This document shows positions 12,170 to 22,370 of a stretch of 64,000 nucleotides of DNA, in pieces (within the stretch, counting starts at the first letter, position 1; every line of letters starts with the position of its first letter). A program made the translations under genes and the position numbers. This DNA comes from Lunularia cruciata (Eukaryota > Streptophyta > Marchantiopsida > Lunulariales > Lunulariaceae), in NCBI GenBank assembly GCA_948567375.1, contig OX419755.1, positions 40,367,001 through 40,431,000 on the forward strand, given 5' to 3'. The notes under the pieces are model-generated. The model saw only the letters and a list, made by a program, of their open reading frames with translations. It was not told the origin of the DNA and did no database searches.

Positions 12170-15100
12170 TAGACTCAAAGAAAAGTGTCACTATTGAAAT
12201 TACTTATTGTTACTTGTTTAACCTCTTGGGCCGAAACCACTCCCAAAAGACTGCAATGTCACTAAGAATGCACATTGTGGAGAAATTAGAAAGAAAATAT
12301 CACATTCACAAAATCTATTCTAATTGATTTTTTGAAGGTGATAATCATTCATATGCAAAGATGCTACTTCACTACAAAGATTACTAATCTAGAGAGTATT
12401 TTTTACTCTTCTTGGAAGGCATGTCTTCTCTCAAAAGATCTTTGCATCACTATATATTATTTTCTTTGTGTTTACTAGTATTGTCATACATGTCAATTAA
12501 GTCCCATCAAAGCATTTCTTCAAGAGAGCCACACTAAGCATCACACACACAAGGCACTTAGTACTCTCATTACAAAGATTCCTCAACATACACACTACAA
12601 AGAATTGACACTAATAATACTTGGAATTGAGTTGAATGATGACAAGTTTTCAAGTCTTTCACTTTATTTGTCTTTGACCAACTAATTGAGTATTTATATT
12701 GAATGGCAGTCTAAAGTAGAAAAAATCCATTTATGTCTTAACAAATCTAATGGTAAAATAGGTTGATACTTGAAAAGATCTCTAACAAACTTGCAAGTGC
12801 CAATATTTACGATTCAGATCTCTTTATCTTTAGTTTTATTTTTAACTTGTACAAGTTCTTATGTTATTTATTTACAACTATTGCACACTTGTCTTTGAAA
12901 GACAATAATTCTTCTCCAAAGAAACTTCATATGCTTCACTACAAAGAAACTTCCTTAGCTTGTATGAAAGTGATATTGGAGTTTTCTTTTTACCATAATG
13001 CACTGCACTTGGTGATTTCCTCCAAAGAAGCTGGTTCACTACAAAGAATACAATTACAAAGAATGTATTCTACCCTTCCTAGAAGGCAAAGCTACAAAGG
13101 TTATTTGCATTGGTGATAAATCTTCACTTTTTGATTCCATTATAACTTCAACACTATAGCTCACTTAAGACCCATCAAGGTATTACTCCATTCTTTCAAG
13201 ATGACCAAGTACCTCAAGCTCTAACCTCAAGCACTAATGATCATGTGCACTTAACTACTTGTGTTTCTACTCCAAAGTTCTTCACCACTACTCACCAAAG
13301 ACTTACTACCAATACTTGGAATTTAGCATAAGCAACAAAAAGTTTTTTGCTCTTTCACTCTATTCTCTTACATGGACTAAATGAATATTTATAGTGAATG
13401 AAATCTAATTTAAGAATTTAAGAAATCTTAAGAATTTAATGAAATCTAATTTAAGAGTTTAAGAAATCTTATGGTTGTGGATATCTAAAGATCTAACAAA
13501 ATTGCACTCCTTGCTTCTGGACTATACAATCATTATCTCTCACAAATTCTCATGTTTTTTTGCATTCCAGACTGTTCAAAGTGGCAAAGAGATTTTCCTC
13601 ATAGTCCAACTCATGGAACCTTTCTAAAAATTAACTTTTGATATTGGCCAGTCCACCACATTAACAATATTTTGACTTATGTGCATGTACCAATTCATGG
13701 CTCTCCTCCTCAACAAACTTGGAAATATTCAAAGCTTGTTGGGACCTATATCCTCTTTATGGCTATGAGATTGCCTCAAATTCTTTCATAAAGACATTGG
13801 GATCTTTTTGTTTATCTTGGACTTTAAACTTTTTGTACTTTGCCAAGTGAAAGGAGTTGGATTAGGCATTAAGATAGAGAAAAAGAAAGAAATAGATGTA
13901 ATAACTTATCATGTAGGAGAAAAATGAAACAAATCTGAATCAAGTATGTGGCTAGGAAAACCTTCTTCTAAGTTTGTGTTTGACTGAGGTTTATCTTGAT
14001 CTAGATCTTTTGCATTCTTGAAAGTTCTATTCAAATCTTTGTCAACCAAAGATAATGTAATGCTTGACTCATGTTCTTTGCAGAAGAGTTCTTGTGGTAC
14101 CTATGGTGAGTAATATTTTTCATTTGAACCTAAGGAAGAAAGTTATGGTGAATTTTATGCACCTTCCTCCTTAATACATACTTGAGAGTCTCCTTACTTC
14201 AAGTTCTTGGAATCTTCTTCTTCTAAATTGGATTGGGGAAAGGTAGACAACTCAAGTTGATTTTGGAATAATTGTCCAAAGATTTTCTTGAATCCAAACT
14301 CTCCTTTCTATAGTGACAATCACCAAAGGACCAATTCAATGTCTATCAATATTTTTCTCTCAAGATTGTCGAATTCTTCTTGCTCTTTTCTTACTTATGT
14401 TGCATGTCATTCAACTTAGCATTTCTGATTTCTCTTGAAAGCTCTCTGGTGAGTTTTTTGAAGATCTCTTAGTATTGAATTCCCTTACAACAGTTTTTCC
14501 ATTACATGTTCTTTGTATCTAACCACTCAAAGAATATATCCTCAACAATGGCATCAAAAATGTATATGACAATCCAATATCATACACTTTGCAATATATC
14601 ATTAAGAAATAGGTTGTTCACACAAAGATAAAATTTGGGTAGAATGGAAAGTGAAATAAATAGAATTGAAGATAAAGTGTCATTATTGTAGTTCTTTATT
14701 GTTTTCTATTTAACCTCTTGGGTAGGAATTACACCCCAAAGAGGGTAGAGTCACAAACTATGACACACTCCGACAAAAAGAAAACTCCAAAGTCACTTTC
14801 ATGTAAGCTAAGTTCTAGCTAATTCCTAAAGTTAATTATCTAGTCACTCCAAATGGGCTACTTTATAACAAAGAATACAACTTCAAAGAATATGTTTTGC
14901 ACTTCCTACCAAAATTATGAAGGTTCTTTGCATTTGTGATAAATCTTTGTTTTTTGATTCCATGGTACTTTCAACATTAGAATTGACTTAAGACCCATTA
15001 TGGCATTGCTCCATTCCTTCAAAACCACCAAGAAATCCCAAACCCTACCCTCAATCACTAATTATCACATGCACTTAACTACTTGTGTTCCTATTACAAA

Positions 15101-15345
15101 TTTCCTCATCATTACTCACCAAAGACTCAATGCCATTACTCAAAATTCAGCATAAGCAATAAAGAGCTTTTGGCTCTTTCACTTTTTTCTCTTACATGGA
15201 CTGAATGAATACTTATATTGATAGAAAGCCTTAAATAGCTTCTCCTACTCCTAACTTAAGAGATCTTATGGTTGTGGAAGTATGAAGATCTAATAAAATT
15301 GCACTCCTTGCATCTAGACTATAAAGTTAGGATCTTACTATCTTA
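12170..15345. repeat. Three diverged copies of a 500-700 bp repeat unit
   Basis: Segments at about 12170-12740, 13000-13535 and 14670-15345 share the same block order: a CACTACAAAGAA-type block, TTGCAT...GTGATAAATC, ACTTAAGACCCATC, GCACTTAACTACTTGTGTT, ACTCACCAAAGACT, TTTCTCTTACATGGACT...AATGAATA. The last two also share TCTTATGGTTGTGG and AAAATTGCACTCCTTGC. The second and third are the closest pair, offset by about 1.8 kb. No coding capacity was found between them. They could be LTRs of an old non-autonomous retroelement or a decayed tandem array. Confidence 0.6.
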
Positions 15346-15399
15346 TCCTAATCTGCTGATCTATACACTATCAAATTATAGCATGTGTCTTACAAAAGT

Positions 15400-16740
15400 T
15401 TTTTAGTTCTCCCCAAAGGAACTTTATTTTTCCTTTTCGGACTCATACTCCAAAGATTACACAACTAAGAAGATATGTATATTTGTGAAGAATCTTCATT
15501 CAATGAAGGATTATTCATACTACTCTATTTCAAATAACCTTTGCCTATAGCTTTCATGAGGAGACTTTCAATTCTCTTTGTATAGTCAATTATATTTCTA
15601 GAATAAAAATTTATTTTTTTAAAAATTTATTTTTTCTAGAATAATTATGTATAACTTTCCTAAAGCTTTCTATCTCTATGCTCCCTTACCTTCAATGATA
15701 TTCTCTCTAACTTTGGATATTTTTATACATGCTCATTGAGAATTTGAGTCTATAACTTGAGTTCATGGATCTTCACCTTTGTTAATTTACCTATTGTGCT
15801 TTGTTGGAGCTCTAGCATCCGGTCCTTGATTTTCTCTAATTCTTGAGTAGTCCTAGCCATTCCTTCCTTTGAATGATTATAAGCTCCACTAATTTTATTG
15901 GTAATATCATCCATTATGTTAGCTCTAACAATGACACTATTATCTTTCTCCTCATGTCGTTCTTTTCTGCATGAACAATATCTAGATTGCTACTTCCTTT
16001 CAACATTCAACTATCTACAACTCTAGAGTGACAATATTAACTCCCTCATTACCAACTATCCTTGGATAGTGTCTTCTCCTCTTCTTTCTTCTACAATTGC
16101 TTGTTGTGTTCTTCATGCCTCTGCTTTCCTTTTATGCAAAGAGCTCTCAGCTCCCCCCTACATTCTTTGGACATTTCCTCCATAGGCCATTTATTCTACA
16201 CTAGTGAGGCATTTTGCTTCTTGACTTCATGATTCTCCTACATTAGGGTATTCACCTTCTTGCATTCATCTTTGTATTGACCTCTTACCTTCTCCAAATA
16301 TTCCTTATCCTTGGCAATGTTTAACTTTCACACTCATTTGTATGTAAGTGCTTCACTGGTGAAGTGTAGTCCACTGCATTTGGCCATTCTATATTGAAGG
16401 AAAATCCCCTATAGGAACCTAAGATTTAGTCCTATTGAATTCATTACAAAGTGTGCTCCATCTACTATAAGTGGTGCAAAACTACTTTGGTGAAGAAACT
16501 TGGTTCTCCATCTTCTTCATGGTGCGGTGCAGGTAAAGTTTCTCTTGCCTCTCCTTCCACATCCATCTAGACTTCATTACTTGGTTCCACTTGAGTTGAA
16601 CTTGAGGTTCTTTTGCCAACGGTCTTCTTGATCTTTGTGTTCTTTGGCCACCACTTCTTCATTTTCTCTTCACATTTTTTCTAGAGGAATTGACTCCACT
16701 TTTTCTTGGTTGTCTTCTTCCTCTCCAAATTTGACTAAGT
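15400..16740. other. AT-rich sequence without a supported gene
   Basis: No long frame or known motif. On the minus strand it is pyrimidine-poor and Lys/Glu-coding in short stretches, continuing the style of the ORF at 16744-17163. It may be its decayed 3' extension. Confidence 0.35.
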
Positions 16741-16743
16741 TCC

Positions 16744-17163
16744 CTACATGGTTAGCTTTTCTTTTGCTACATCTTCTTTAGTTTCTACATCAATCTTTTT
16801 GTCTTCCATTTCCTTCTCATCTAAAGAAATCTCCACCACGTGAGGATTTCTCTTTGCTCTCTTTGGTGCTCTCTTTAAATTCTCACTGGTAGAAGGTTGC
16901 TTCTTCTTCTTGAAGGTGGCTACCACTATCATCTTTGTTACTTCCACAGATTTTCTTGAAGATTTGAACTTGGCATATGCTTCTTGATGGTTTTTGATCA
17001 TGGAGTGTTCTTCAAGTTTGGCCAAGAAATACTCCTCCAACATGAAATGTGTGACCAAATTGATCCTCTCATATGCACTTAGCAAATTCAACCCCATAGT
17101 GGAGTGAATTTCAAACAGAGCAAGATAATTAGCTCCTCCATCTTCCTTGAGTTCCATCATCAT
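16744..17163 (-). pseudogene. Unrecognised ORF of a repeat family, split by the chromovirus
   Basis: The 139-codon open frame contains GGANYLALFEIHSTMGLNLL and a following EYFLAKLEEHS block, then a Lys/Glu-rich, probably disordered tail. It belongs to no family I know. A diverged homologue lies at about 23.9-24.3 kb (GGATYLASFSMHFYMALNLL, then EREKF and EYF), so it is repetitive. Joining 17174 to 22787, that is removing the chromovirus, extends the frame upstream in phase for several codons before a stop. So the chromovirus appears to have inserted into this sequence. Plausibly part of an uncharacterised or gag-like protein of an old element. Confidence 0.45.
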
Positions 17164-17174
17164 GGAGTGTGCTA

Positions 17175-17573
17175 TGTAAAAGACCGAAACCGAGGAGAGA
17201 AATAGGAGAATGGAAACTCACATTGGGACACTTGAATGAGGGAAAACTCCAAATGCCTAGCATGAGCTTTGGCCTTGGTATTTATAGGTAGCATACAAGA
17301 CTCTTGAAGCTTCTCAAGAAGCTTCCTTGAGCCGCTTTCTTGGAGTGCAAGCCAAGTTAACTAGGAAGCTTCTCAAGAAGCTTCCTTCTAGAAGCCGCCT
17401 ACTTGGCGTGCAAGCTAAGCTAGTTAGAAGCTACCTGCTTAGGGCACAAGTTAACTAGTTGGGAAGCTTCCCAAGAAGCTTCTTAGATGCTTCTAGAATA
17501 TTCTAGGCTATTTTGTCTTATTCTCTACTTTGTAAGCTGGACTAACTTCGTCTCTAAACTCCATATTGTTACA
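17175..17573 (-). repeat. 3' LTR of the chromovirus
   Basis: The 399-bp segment runs from TGTAAAAG to TTGTTACA on the plus strand and aligns along its length with 22371-22781. It contains a TATAAATA box (minus sense, 17279-17286) and several GAAGCTTC palindromes. It lacks a 20-30 base stretch present in the upper LTR near 22622 and has extra bases near 17482. Confidence 0.93.
17279..17503 (-). promoter_or_regulatory. LTR promoter: TATA box with heat-shock-like elements upstream
   Basis: In minus sense, TATAAATA at 17286-17279 is preceded by clustered GAA/TTC pentamers. TTCTAGAATATTC at 17491-17503 is a three-unit array with exact two-base spacing, the consensus heat-shock element. GAAGCTTC pairs with four-base spacing occur between. 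The presence of the sites is seen; heat response is inferred. Confidence 0.55.
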
Positions 17574-18308
17574 TATTCCTCCGCCGCTAGTTCGTGACGT
17601 CCTCGTCGCCAGTAAAGCTTTGAAGTCCTTGATGGCCATCTGTGCATTCTGGAAGTGAGAAAGAGGTTCCCATGTGGCATCATGAAGGAGATACCCTTTC
17701 CAAAGGACCTTGTACTCCGTATGTTGGCGACGGCCTTGTTGAATATAGCAACGTGCAAGGATACGATCAACTTTGTACTCCTCATGATCATTGATAAGGA
17801 TTGGAAGAGGAGGAGGTTGGACTTGTGAGGAAAAGGAAGAAGGGTTAGGAACAAAGGGTTTTAACTTGGAAACATGAAAGACAAGATGGATACGCATGTG
17901 ACAAGGTAAGGCAAGTCGATAAGCAACAGGAGAGATAATGTGGGTAATATCAAAGGGTCCTATCCAATTAGGAGCAATTTTACGAACTTGGGTATCAAGT
18001 GGGAGAGGGAGGTTACTAGAGGATAGCATGACTTTATCACCAACTTCAAAGGTGAGATCACAATGATGATGGTCCGCATATTGTTTTTGGTGATTCTGAG
18101 CAACAAGGAGGTGAGATTTGGCTTGTTGGAGAGATTGGGATATAATTGTCAAGAATGTAGAAGTATGAGGAACCTGAGAGGGAGGGGGAGAAAGAAGAGA
18201 ATCTGGAACAAGCGGATCTTGGCCAAAATTGAGAAAGAAGGGAGAAAATCCGATGCTTGCTTGTTTGGAATTGTTGTAGGCAAATTCTGCAGCTGCAAGA
18301 CATTCATC
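17508..18308 (-). pseudogene. Integrase C-terminal part and chromodomain of the chromovirus
   Basis: Downstream of a TAG at 18309 the frame stays open to 17508. It covers the end of the integrase core (FAYNNSKQASIGFSPF), the basic linker (VGDKVMLSS, IGPFDI, FHVSKLKPF) and a chromodomain, EYKVDRILAR...EYKVLWKGY...ATWEPLSHFQNA, about 17800-17640. Chromodomains at this position define chromoviruses and bind modified histone tails to guide integration. The aromatic cage-type residues in VLWKGY and TWEP are present. The frame continues past the purine tract into the LTR and stops there, so the last 20 or so residues are LTR-encoded. Confidence 0.85.
17574..17590 (-). other. Polypurine tract of the chromovirus
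   Basis: In minus sense a GGCGGAGGAATA-type purine run abuts the TGTAACA start of the 3' LTR. This is the expected plus-strand priming site for reverse transcription and fixes the element's orientation. Confidence 0.75.
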
Positions 18309-19208
18309 CTAGTTTGTATGGTGGACATTGACAAAGGCCCACAACATATCCTCCAATGTACGATTGGCGCGTTTGGTTTGTCCATCAGTTTGAGGATGAT
18401 AGGCCATGGATAAAGCAAGCTTAGTGCTGAGTATCTTGAAGAGTGCTTGCCAAAACTTCTCGGTAAATTGAGGATCTTGGTCGGAGATGAGTACACGTGG
18501 CATCCCATGATGCTTGAAGACATTGTCAAAGTAGATTTGCGCTAAGGTTGGAGCATCCACGATATCACAGGTTGGTGCCAAGTGGATTTGCTTACTAAGC
18601 TTATCCACAAACACCACAATTGCGGTGTGTCCTTGTTTTGTCTTTGGCAAGGATGTGATGAGATCCAAGCTCACATGCTCCCAACAAGCAGATGGAATGG
18701 CGAGTGGTTGAAGGAGTCCACTTGGCTTCTGGTTGCTGGCCTTGTTCCATTGGCAACTTTCACATGATCGAACAAAGTCTTGAACATCTCGTGTCATGTT
18801 GGGCCACCACCATTGGCGTTGGAGGGTGCCCAAGGTCTTGTCCACTCCCATGTGACCAGCTTTTGGTAAATCATGGGCTTCTTGAAGGCACACAAGTTGA
18901 AGATTACCTTTGGCTGGAACATAGATCTGGTCTGCATGGAATAAAAGGCCTTCTTTGAAAGAGAAGGTGTTGTACTCCTTGTCGCATGCTGTCAGACAAC
19001 CGTGTACCATTTGGAAGAAGGGATCTTGTTGTAGAGCTGATTGAAACTCATTATGGACCTTAGGGTCAATGGACACCATTGTAATTGCCGCCGTGATGAG
19101 AGGAAGATCCTTCAAATCAGGTCGTCGTGATAGAGCATCAGGGATGACATGGAACCGACCTGGTTTGTACTCAAGTTTGATGTCAAACAATTGGAGTTGC
19201 TCTTCCCA
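18309..19208 (-). pseudogene. Chromovirus integrase (zinc-binding and core domains)
   Basis: The frame is in phase with RT. It shows the end of RNase H (FDIKLEYKPGRFHVIPDALSRRP), the HHCC zinc domain (H in KAGHMGVDKT, CESC pair), and core residues D in SLDLITSLP and D in LISDQDPQF. The third catalytic position, within DGQTxRANRTLE, is lysine (AAA) where integrases have glutamate, so strand transfer should be dead. The frame ends at a TAG (18309), then continues in the same phase downstream. Length and spacing match functional chromovirus integrases apart from these lesions. Confidence 0.9.
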
Positions 19209-20408
19209 TCAATGATGCCGACTCTTCATGTGCTCCAAGTGTAAGGTCTGCAACAATGGTTTGTGATCAGTTTGCATGATCACTTGTTTCCCCAAGAGAT
19301 AATGCCTCCATACCTTGGTGGCACATACCATTGCAAGTTGTTCCCGATCTTGAGCAGAGTAATTTCTTTCAGCTATATTTAGTCGGCGAGACACAAAGGC
19401 AATAGGATGTAGTCCATCTGGAAATTCATGTTGCAACATAGCTCCAATTGCAAAGTTAGAAGCATCAAAATCAACCACACAAGGTAGTTGAGGATCATAT
19501 GGTTGAAGAATAGGTCTTGAAGACACCATATGCTTTAACTTTTGGAATGCTTCTTCATGCTTGGTGGTCCACTGGAAGCTCAAGTTCTTTCCCAAGAGGT
19601 CAGTCAATGGTGCAGCCACGTGAGCATAATAGTGGATGAACCGTGGGTAAAAACTGGCCAATCCATTGAATGCTCATACTTCTGTAGCATCCTTCGGGGT
19701 AGGCCAATCAGTAATGGCCTTGATCTTCTCTTCTTCCATCTTGATCCCCTCTGATGAGATCTTATGACCCAAGAAGGTAACCTCCTTCTGCCAAAAAGCA
19801 CACTTTGACTTCTTGTAGTAAAATTTCCACTGTCGTAGTCATCTTAGGACTTCTCGCACATGATTCCTGTGTTCTGCCTCTATCCTACTATAACTTAAGA
19901 TATCATCTAAGAACACTACCACAGACTGATCCAATAGTCCCTCCAACACCCGATGCATCTGATCCATGAAGACTGCTGGAGCATTAGTGAGTCTGAATGG
20001 TAGAACTCTCCACTCAAAATGTCCATACCTTGTGCAAAAGGCAGTATTTTGCACGTCCTCTCCTTCAATAGGAATTTGCCAATAGCCGCTACAAAGATCC
20101 AGCTTGGAAAAGTAGCGTGCTCCACTTAATTGGTCAAGCAGGTTGTCGATCGGAGGCAAGGGATATGCATTCTTCACAGTTTGCTTATTAAACCCACGGT
20201 AATCAATACAGAAACGAAATCCTCCATCCTTCTTTGGAACAAATAGTACCAGTGCTCCCCACGGAGAGGTACTATGTCGTATGAAATCCTTCTCCAACAA
20301 CTTTGTAAGTGTTGTTCGCAACTCCTCTAACTCCTTTGGTGAGAGCCAATAGATTGGTCTACTCACTGGAGTACTCCCTAGCAATAACTCAATCTTGAAG
20401 GGCATACC
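19209..20408 (-). pseudogene. Chromovirus reverse transcriptase and RNase H
   Basis: RT motifs are clear: [48 protein letters not shown], and the catalytic FLDDILSYS (both aspartates kept). Next come the connection domain, EEAFQKLKHMVSSRPIL, RNase H DFDASNFAIGAML, and QTDHKPL. In-frame TGA codons interrupt at 19839, 19674 and 19209. The motif normally reading PFGLTNAP has arginine instead of glycine. All pieces from 20642 to 17508 lie in one phase, so damage is by nonsense and missense rather than indels. Confidence 0.92.
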
Positions 20409-20780
20409 TCAATCAGAGGGTAATCCCTTTGGCAGATCATCCAAAAACACATCTACAAACACCTGAACTATCTGATCAACCGTTGCTTGATGCGGCACCT
20501 GGCCCTCCTTAGATTGTTCTTGTGCAATCGGCTTGATCCACACCACGAATATAGACTTATCTTCCTCCAAAGCTTGCTCTATGGCTGCTTCATTAACAAA
20601 CTTCCCTTCTAGGGACTCATCTCTCTTCCAAGCTTGCTCCATGGTTGCCTTCTTGGCAAACTTCCCATCTTGGGACTCATCTCCCTTCCAGATTTGCTCT
20701 ATGGCTACCTTCTCAACAAACTTCCCATCTTGGGACTAACTATTCTTAGGTGTCTTACTCAGAGTTGCCAGACAACCTAA
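20409..20780 (-). pseudogene. Protease-RT linker with a 20-residue tandem repeat
   Basis: The linker contains three copies of a Lys/Glu-rich 20-residue unit (60 bp each, last partial) and then a segment ending PKGLPSD before a TGA at 20409. It also has TGA at 20781 and TAG at 20736 in the same phase. It is charged and likely disordered. Such linkers vary freely between chromovirus families. Confidence 0.7.
20572..20739 (-). repeat. 60-bp minisatellite in pol, about 2.8 copies
   Basis: Units start at 20572, 20632 and 20692. Each has the order TTGCTC(T/C)ATGG...CAAACTTCCC(A/T)TCT(T/A)GGGACT. Because the unit is 60 bp, the reading frame is kept and the protein repeat is 20 residues. Confidence 0.8.
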
Positions 20781-21199
20781 TCAAAAATTCCTACCTTGGT
20801 GTTGTACTTGAATTTGACGTCGGATCCAATCAAATTGAACCTTATGATGTTCAAGCCAAGGTAGACCTAGAATGATATCATAGTGTAGAGGTGCCACTAC
20901 AAACCTCATACACTCCAAATACTCCTTCCCAATCTTGAAGGTAACAGGATGCGAGGTGCGGAATGCAGAACCTTTTCTACCATCCGCCATCATCAAACTA
21001 CTTCCAATCATTGGCTTGATAGGAATACCCAATTCCTTTGCTACTTGCATAGATATGCAATTCTCTGAACTTCCAAAATCAACCAAAATCCTACAACCCC
21101 AATTAGATATCGTACCTTGCAAGTGAAGCAAACTTGCATAGGTCGAGCCTTCAATCCCATTGGAACTAATCAAGCTCCCAATAGACGGCTTGAAATCTC
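20781..21199 (-). pseudogene. Chromovirus aspartic protease
   Basis: The domain fits a retropepsin. The catalytic strand reads CRILVDFGSSENCIS, and later AKELGIPIK, GKEYLECMRFVVAPLHYDIILGLPWLEHH matches the second conserved block (ILG-PWL). The active-site triplet is DFG where retropepsins have DSG or DTG. The frame is in phase with RT but not with gag. It ends in a TGA at 20781. Confidence 0.85.
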
Positions 21200-22110
21200 C
21201 TATTGGGATTCTTTGTTTCCCTGATCATTCTGTTCCACAAACTCCATCTGGGCAACTTGCCGAGGTCGCCCATTCCTAAGTGGACATTCAGCAATGCGAT
21301 GTCCAACTTGGCAACAATAAAAGCAACCTCCATTTTGTTGTAATCTTTCTCTACCTGCTATGCCAAGCGGTCTTCGTTGGATAGCATCAATCTCCATTAG
21401 TATCGGTTCTTCCACTTGTGGTAATGGTAGGTTTTGTGTAGGTCAAGATCAAGACAAAGTTGTTGCAACTAAGGTATCAAAATGCTCAGCCAATTGCATG
21501 GCTTCTTCTACGTTCTGTGGCTCTTGCATGGTCACCTCCAATCTGGTTCATGACTTCAATCCTTGCGCAAATCGATCCAGAACTTCACCTTCTTGGATAT
21601 CTGGAATTTGCATGATGATATTCTGAAATTGTGTGATGTAGCTTCTCATTGAGCAAATCTGCCTCAACTCCGCCAATTTATCTCGTGCAGCTCGGGTGGC
21701 ATTTATAGTCTGAAATTGACCAAGTATTGCATCCTTGAATTTTGCCCATGTCAAAATTGGTGTAACAATTTGTCTTTCAGCTCTTTCTACTCGGAATTGC
21801 CACCAAAGTTTTGCCACGCCATCCAATTGGCTAGAAGCCAAGAGAATTTTTTTCCGCTCGTCTTGAAGATTGGTGGCTTCAAAGTAACATTCACAGTCAA
21901 ACACAAAATCTCCACTGTGCTTGGAAGATTCTTGCCTTCAAACACCTTGGGTTTTGGAAATTGAATGTGATCTTCTCCATCTTGAACTGGCGCTCTGTCT
22001 ATCTGTTCTCGTTGTTGCTGGTCTCATTCATCCAACAATCGAGTAAGATGCTCGATTTGTTGTTGCATTGCAAGGATAACATCCAGTATTGCCGCCATCA
22101 CTACTACTAT
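21200..22110 (-). pseudogene. Chromovirus gag with CCHC knuckle
   Basis: Starting from the ATG near 22100, a glutamine-rich N-terminus runs into a TGA at 22024. A frame change lies between about 21950 and 21910. The capsid-like domain (FEATNLQDERKKILLASSQL, KLWWQF, WAKFKDAILGQF, LAELRQ, YITQFQNIIMQIP) spans about 21904-21550. TGA codons follow at 21548, 21449 and 21443, then the zinc knuckle CFYCCQVGHRIAEC (about 21330-21285). Gag would form the cytoplasmic particle and bind genomic RNA. Confidence 0.88.
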
Positions 22111-22354
22111 ATTCCACTACCCTCAATTTATCTAGTTGATTAATACATAGATACAACACGTCCACCGTTCTCCATAAGTTACAACTGGAAGTATCAAGGG
22201 TTCCTCTGACACGGTGATCATATGTAGAAAATCCTGCCCAAAGCATGAGGTGATGAATTGTGTGAAACAATGCTTTGGTAATATCTGGACATGAAAGTCC
22301 CAATGGTTTGGCGGAAGTGGATTTGGTGGTCCATAAATTCCATCCATCCCATTT

Positions 22355-22370
22355 CTGCTCTGATACTAAT
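22355..22370 (-). other. Primer-binding site (tRNA-iMet type)
   Basis: In minus sense, directly after the LTR end ACA, the sequence reads TTAGTATCAGAGC. It matches the usual plant tRNA-iMet primer site TGGTATCAGAGC with one mismatch. Confidence 0.8.

Noticed and set aside
17525-17854. 109-codon minus frame inside the chromovirus
   Set aside because: It is a shadow of the integrase-chromodomain frame, which has clear motifs.
18063-18413. 116-codon plus frame across the chromovirus integrase
   Set aside because: It is antisense to integrase and has no domain of its own.
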